Shown here: positions 5,373-7,318 of the stretch, piece after piece
How the letters are laid out: each line of letters begins with the position of its first letter
Numbering within the stretch: the stretch's first letter is position 1
Program-made: the position numbers and the translations under genes
Assembly (NCBI GenBank): GCA_934427095.1
Contig: CAKRYM010000073.1
Coordinates: 1-7,318, forward strand
From: an uncultured Bacillota bacterium
GTDB taxonomy: Bacteria > Bacillota > Dehalobacteriia > UBA4068
DNA: 7,318 nucleotides
Direction: 5' to 3'
The notes under the pieces: model-generated
What the model was told of the DNA's origin: nothing
The model's input: only the letters and a program-made list of their open reading frames with translations
Databases searched by the model: none

Positions 5373-7318
5373 ATGGACATTAACGAGGCAAAAAAGAGAA
5401 TCGAAGCGCTCCGTGCAGAGATTAAACAGCACAATATTGCTTATTACCAATTGCAAGAACCTCAAATTAGCGATTATGCTTATGATTTGCTTATGCGAGA
5501 ATTGGTGGAGTTGGAAGCGCAATATCCTCAGTTTTTTGATGCGGATTCCCCTTCCAGAAGAGTAGGGGGGGCGGCAGAAAGCACCTTTGCGGAGGTTACC
5601 CATCCTAAGGCGATGCTTTCTTTGGATAACGCCTTTAACCAACAAGAGATTGCCGCCTTTTTGTCTCGTCTGCATAAAGAAGGCGTCCAACCGGAGATTC
5701 TGGCTGAACTAAAAATAGATGGTCTTTCCATGTCCGTTACCTATGAAAACGGTATTTTGGTTTCTGCTGCAACGCGAGGGAATGGGGCAACTGGTGAAGA
5801 CGTTACCGCCAATGTTTTGGCAATTCACTCTTTACCCCACCGTTTACGTAAGCCGGCAACACTCACCATTCGTGGCGAAGCTTATATGCCCAAAGAAGTA
5901 TTCCTTGCCTTAAACCAGGATCGGGATGAAAACGGAGAATCTCCCTTTGCCAATCCACGTAATGCTGCTTCTGGTAGTATTCGTCAGTTGGATCCAAAGG
6001 TTACAGCAGAGCGCCAGCTTAGCTTCTTCTTTTATGATATTCTGGCTCAGGAGGGCCCGGCGCAGATCAGTCAAAAAGAGCTTTTGGATTACTTGGCTGC
6101 GCTCGGATTGCCAGTAAATCCTAAAAATTGTTTATGTAAGGACCTTGAAGAGATTATGGGGTTCATTGAAGAAATTGCGCAAGAACGGCATCAGCTGGCT
6201 TACGATATTGACGGCATTGTTTTAAAATTGAACGATATTCCTCAACGCGACATGATCGGGGAAACCACAAAATTCCCTAAATGGGCGATTGCTTATAAAT
6301 TTCCGCCTGAACAAGCAGAAACCGTAGTAGAGGATATTATCATTGGTGTTGGCCGTACGGGAGTGCTCACGCCAACGGCCTGCTTGACACCGGTTTTCTT
6401 AGCGGGGAGTACCATAGCTAGAGCCACCCTTCATAATGAAGATTATATTCATGAGAAAGATATTCGTATTGGGGATCATGTTTATATTCAAAAAGCAGGG
6501 GACGTCATTCCAGAAGTAGTATCTGTTTTAACCACAGCCAGAACCGGAAAAGAGCGACCTTTTGTCATGCCGCATATTTGTCCGGAATGTGGCCATACGG
6601 CAGTTCGCTTGCCTGGTGAGGCGGCTTGGCGTTGTCAAAACCCTGATTGCAAGGCTAGGCAATTTGAACAAATCGTGCATTTTGCCTCTAAACAGGCAAT
6701 GGATATTGATGGCCTTGGTCCTGCAGTTATCCGGCTACTTCTGGATCATCAATTGATTTCCACCCCTGCGGATATTTATCATCTAAAGATTGACGATTTG
6801 CTTCCGTTAGAACGGTTTGGGGAAAAATCAGCCCAAAACCTGCTGTCTGCTATTGAGAAAAGCCGTTTTGCGCCCTTATCGCGGTTATTGTTTGGCTTAG
6901 GTATTCGGCATGTGGGCGCAAAAGCGGGTAAAATATTGGCTCGACATTTTGCAGATATCCAGCAACTTGCATCAGCAGATGAAGAACAACTAACCGCCAT
7001 TGATGAGATCGGTCCAATTATCGCAGCGAGTATTTGGGAATATTTTTCTAATCCGCGTAATCAGCAGCTGCTCACGGAATTGGAAGCAGCAGGTTTAAAT
7101 ACCAAAGGGGATGTAGCAGTAGAAACAAAAGAAACACCTTTTTCCCATAAAACCGTGGTGATTACCGGTACACTACCGAATATCAGCAGGGAGAAAGCCA
7201 AAAATATCCTGGAAGCTGCTGGAGCAAAATGCACAAATTCCGTCAGCAAAAAAACGGATTATGTCCTTATAGGCGAAAATCCTGGCAGCAAAGCACAAAA
7301 AGCTGCGGAGCTTAATAT
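5373..7318 (+). CDS. ligA: NAD+-dependent DNA ligase LigA; 3' end cut by window
   Basis: Seals nicks between Okazaki fragments and after excision repair, using NAD+ to adenylate its active-site lysine. The frame is open from the ATG at 5373 to the last base, giving 648 full codons of a protein usually about 670 residues, so only the tail of the last domain is missing. Domains in order: Ia NMN-binding domain (about 1-65; NIAYYQLQEPQISDYAYDLL, later SPSRRVGG); adenylation domain with LSLDNAF near 82, nucleotidyl-lysine motif ELKIDGLSMS with K114, ATRGNGATGEDVT (133-145), RGEAYMP near 167-173, NPRNAASGSIRQLD (194-207), DIDGIVLKLND (278-288) and KWAIAYKFPP (303-312); OB fold with GVGRTGVLTPTA (325-336), ATLHNEDYI and IQKAGDVIPEV; zinc finger C403, C406, C421, C426; helix-hairpin-helix repeats including DIDGLGP (444-450) and FGLGIRHVGAKAG (507-519); and a BRCT domain from about 590 (TVVITGTLPNISREKAKNIL, KTDYVLIGENPGSKAQKA). 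It is the second gene of the pcrA-ligA unit. Catalytic and zinc residues are intact. Confidence 0.97.
   Translation, partial: MDINEAKKRIEALRAEIKQHNIAYYQLQEPQISDYAYDLLMRELVELEAQYPQFFDADSPSRRVGGAAESTFAEVTHPKAMLSLDNAFNQQEIAAFLSRLHKEGVQPEILAELKIDGLSMSVTYENGILVSAATRGNGATGEDVTANVLAIHSLPHRLRKPATLTIRGEAYMPKEVFLALNQDRDENGESPFANPRNAASGSIRQLDPKVTAERQLSFFFYDILAQEGPAQISQKELLDYLAALGLPVNPKNCLCKDLEEIMGFIEEIAQERHQLAYDIDGIVLKLNDIPQRDMIGETTKFPKWAIAYKFPPEQAETVVEDIIIGVGRTGVLTPTACLTPVFLAGSTIARATLHNEDYIHEKDIRIGDHVYIQKAGDVIPEVVSVLTTARTGKERPFVMPHICPECGHTAVRLPGEAAWRCQNPDCKARQFEQIVHFASKQAMDIDGLGPAVIRLLLDHQLISTPADIYHLKIDDLLPLERFGEKSAQNLLSAIEKSRFAPLSRLLFGLGIRHVGAKAGKILARHFADIQQLASADEEQLTAIDEIGPIIAASIWEYFSNPRNQQLLTELEAAGLNTKGDVAVETKETPFSHKTVVITGTLPNISREKAKNILEAAGAKCTNSVSKKTDYVLIGENPGSKAQKAAELN

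Noticed and set aside
5286..5690. Open frame of 134 codons on the minus strand across the pcrA-ligA junction
   Set aside because: It lies opposite two strongly conserved coding regions, its translation resembles no family I know, and its start has no ribosome site.
5719..6756. Several 60-odd-codon open frames on the plus strand within ligA
   Set aside because: They are out-of-frame shadows of the uninterrupted ligA frame, which carries all expected ligase motifs.

Overview
The window looks like chromosomal DNA from an anaerobic, probably spore-forming member of the Bacillota (Clostridia or Negativicutes). The support is AG-rich Shine-Dalgarno sites, moderate GC (low 40s by eye), the pcrA-ligA gene pair typical of this phylum, an iron-sulfur L-serine dehydratase, a YibE/F membrane protein and a cell-wall amidase of a type common in spore formers. 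The sequence alone does not give a genus.

Layout: (1) 1-1071, plus strand, is the 3' part of a single-chain L-serine dehydratase gene, cut by the window start. (2) 1084-2235, plus, is a YibE/F family membrane protein, 12 bp downstream and probably in the same transcript. (3) 2239-2269 is a strong perfect hairpin that separates this pair from a convergent gene and contains that gene's stop codon. (4) 2268-3026, minus, is an N-acetylmuramoyl-L-alanine amidase (Amidase_3 fold plus SH3-like domain) with no signal peptide. (5) 3027-3134 is a 108-bp divergent intergenic region with the control signals of the amidase and pcrA. (6) 3135-5363, plus, is a full-length PcrA/UvrD helicase. (7) 5373 to the window end, plus, is NAD+-dependent DNA ligase LigA, open to the right edge and lacking only its last residues.

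Functionally there are three blocks: serine catabolism with a membrane protein of unknown role, a cell-wall hydrolase that may act in sporulation, and a DNA repair/replication pair. Coding density is high. I see no mobile element, CRISPR array, tRNA/rRNA or clear riboswitch, and no convincing undescribed system. The points most worth a second look are the unusual cysteine pattern of the serine dehydratase, and the amidase's missing first zinc ligand together with its possible sporulation promoter.
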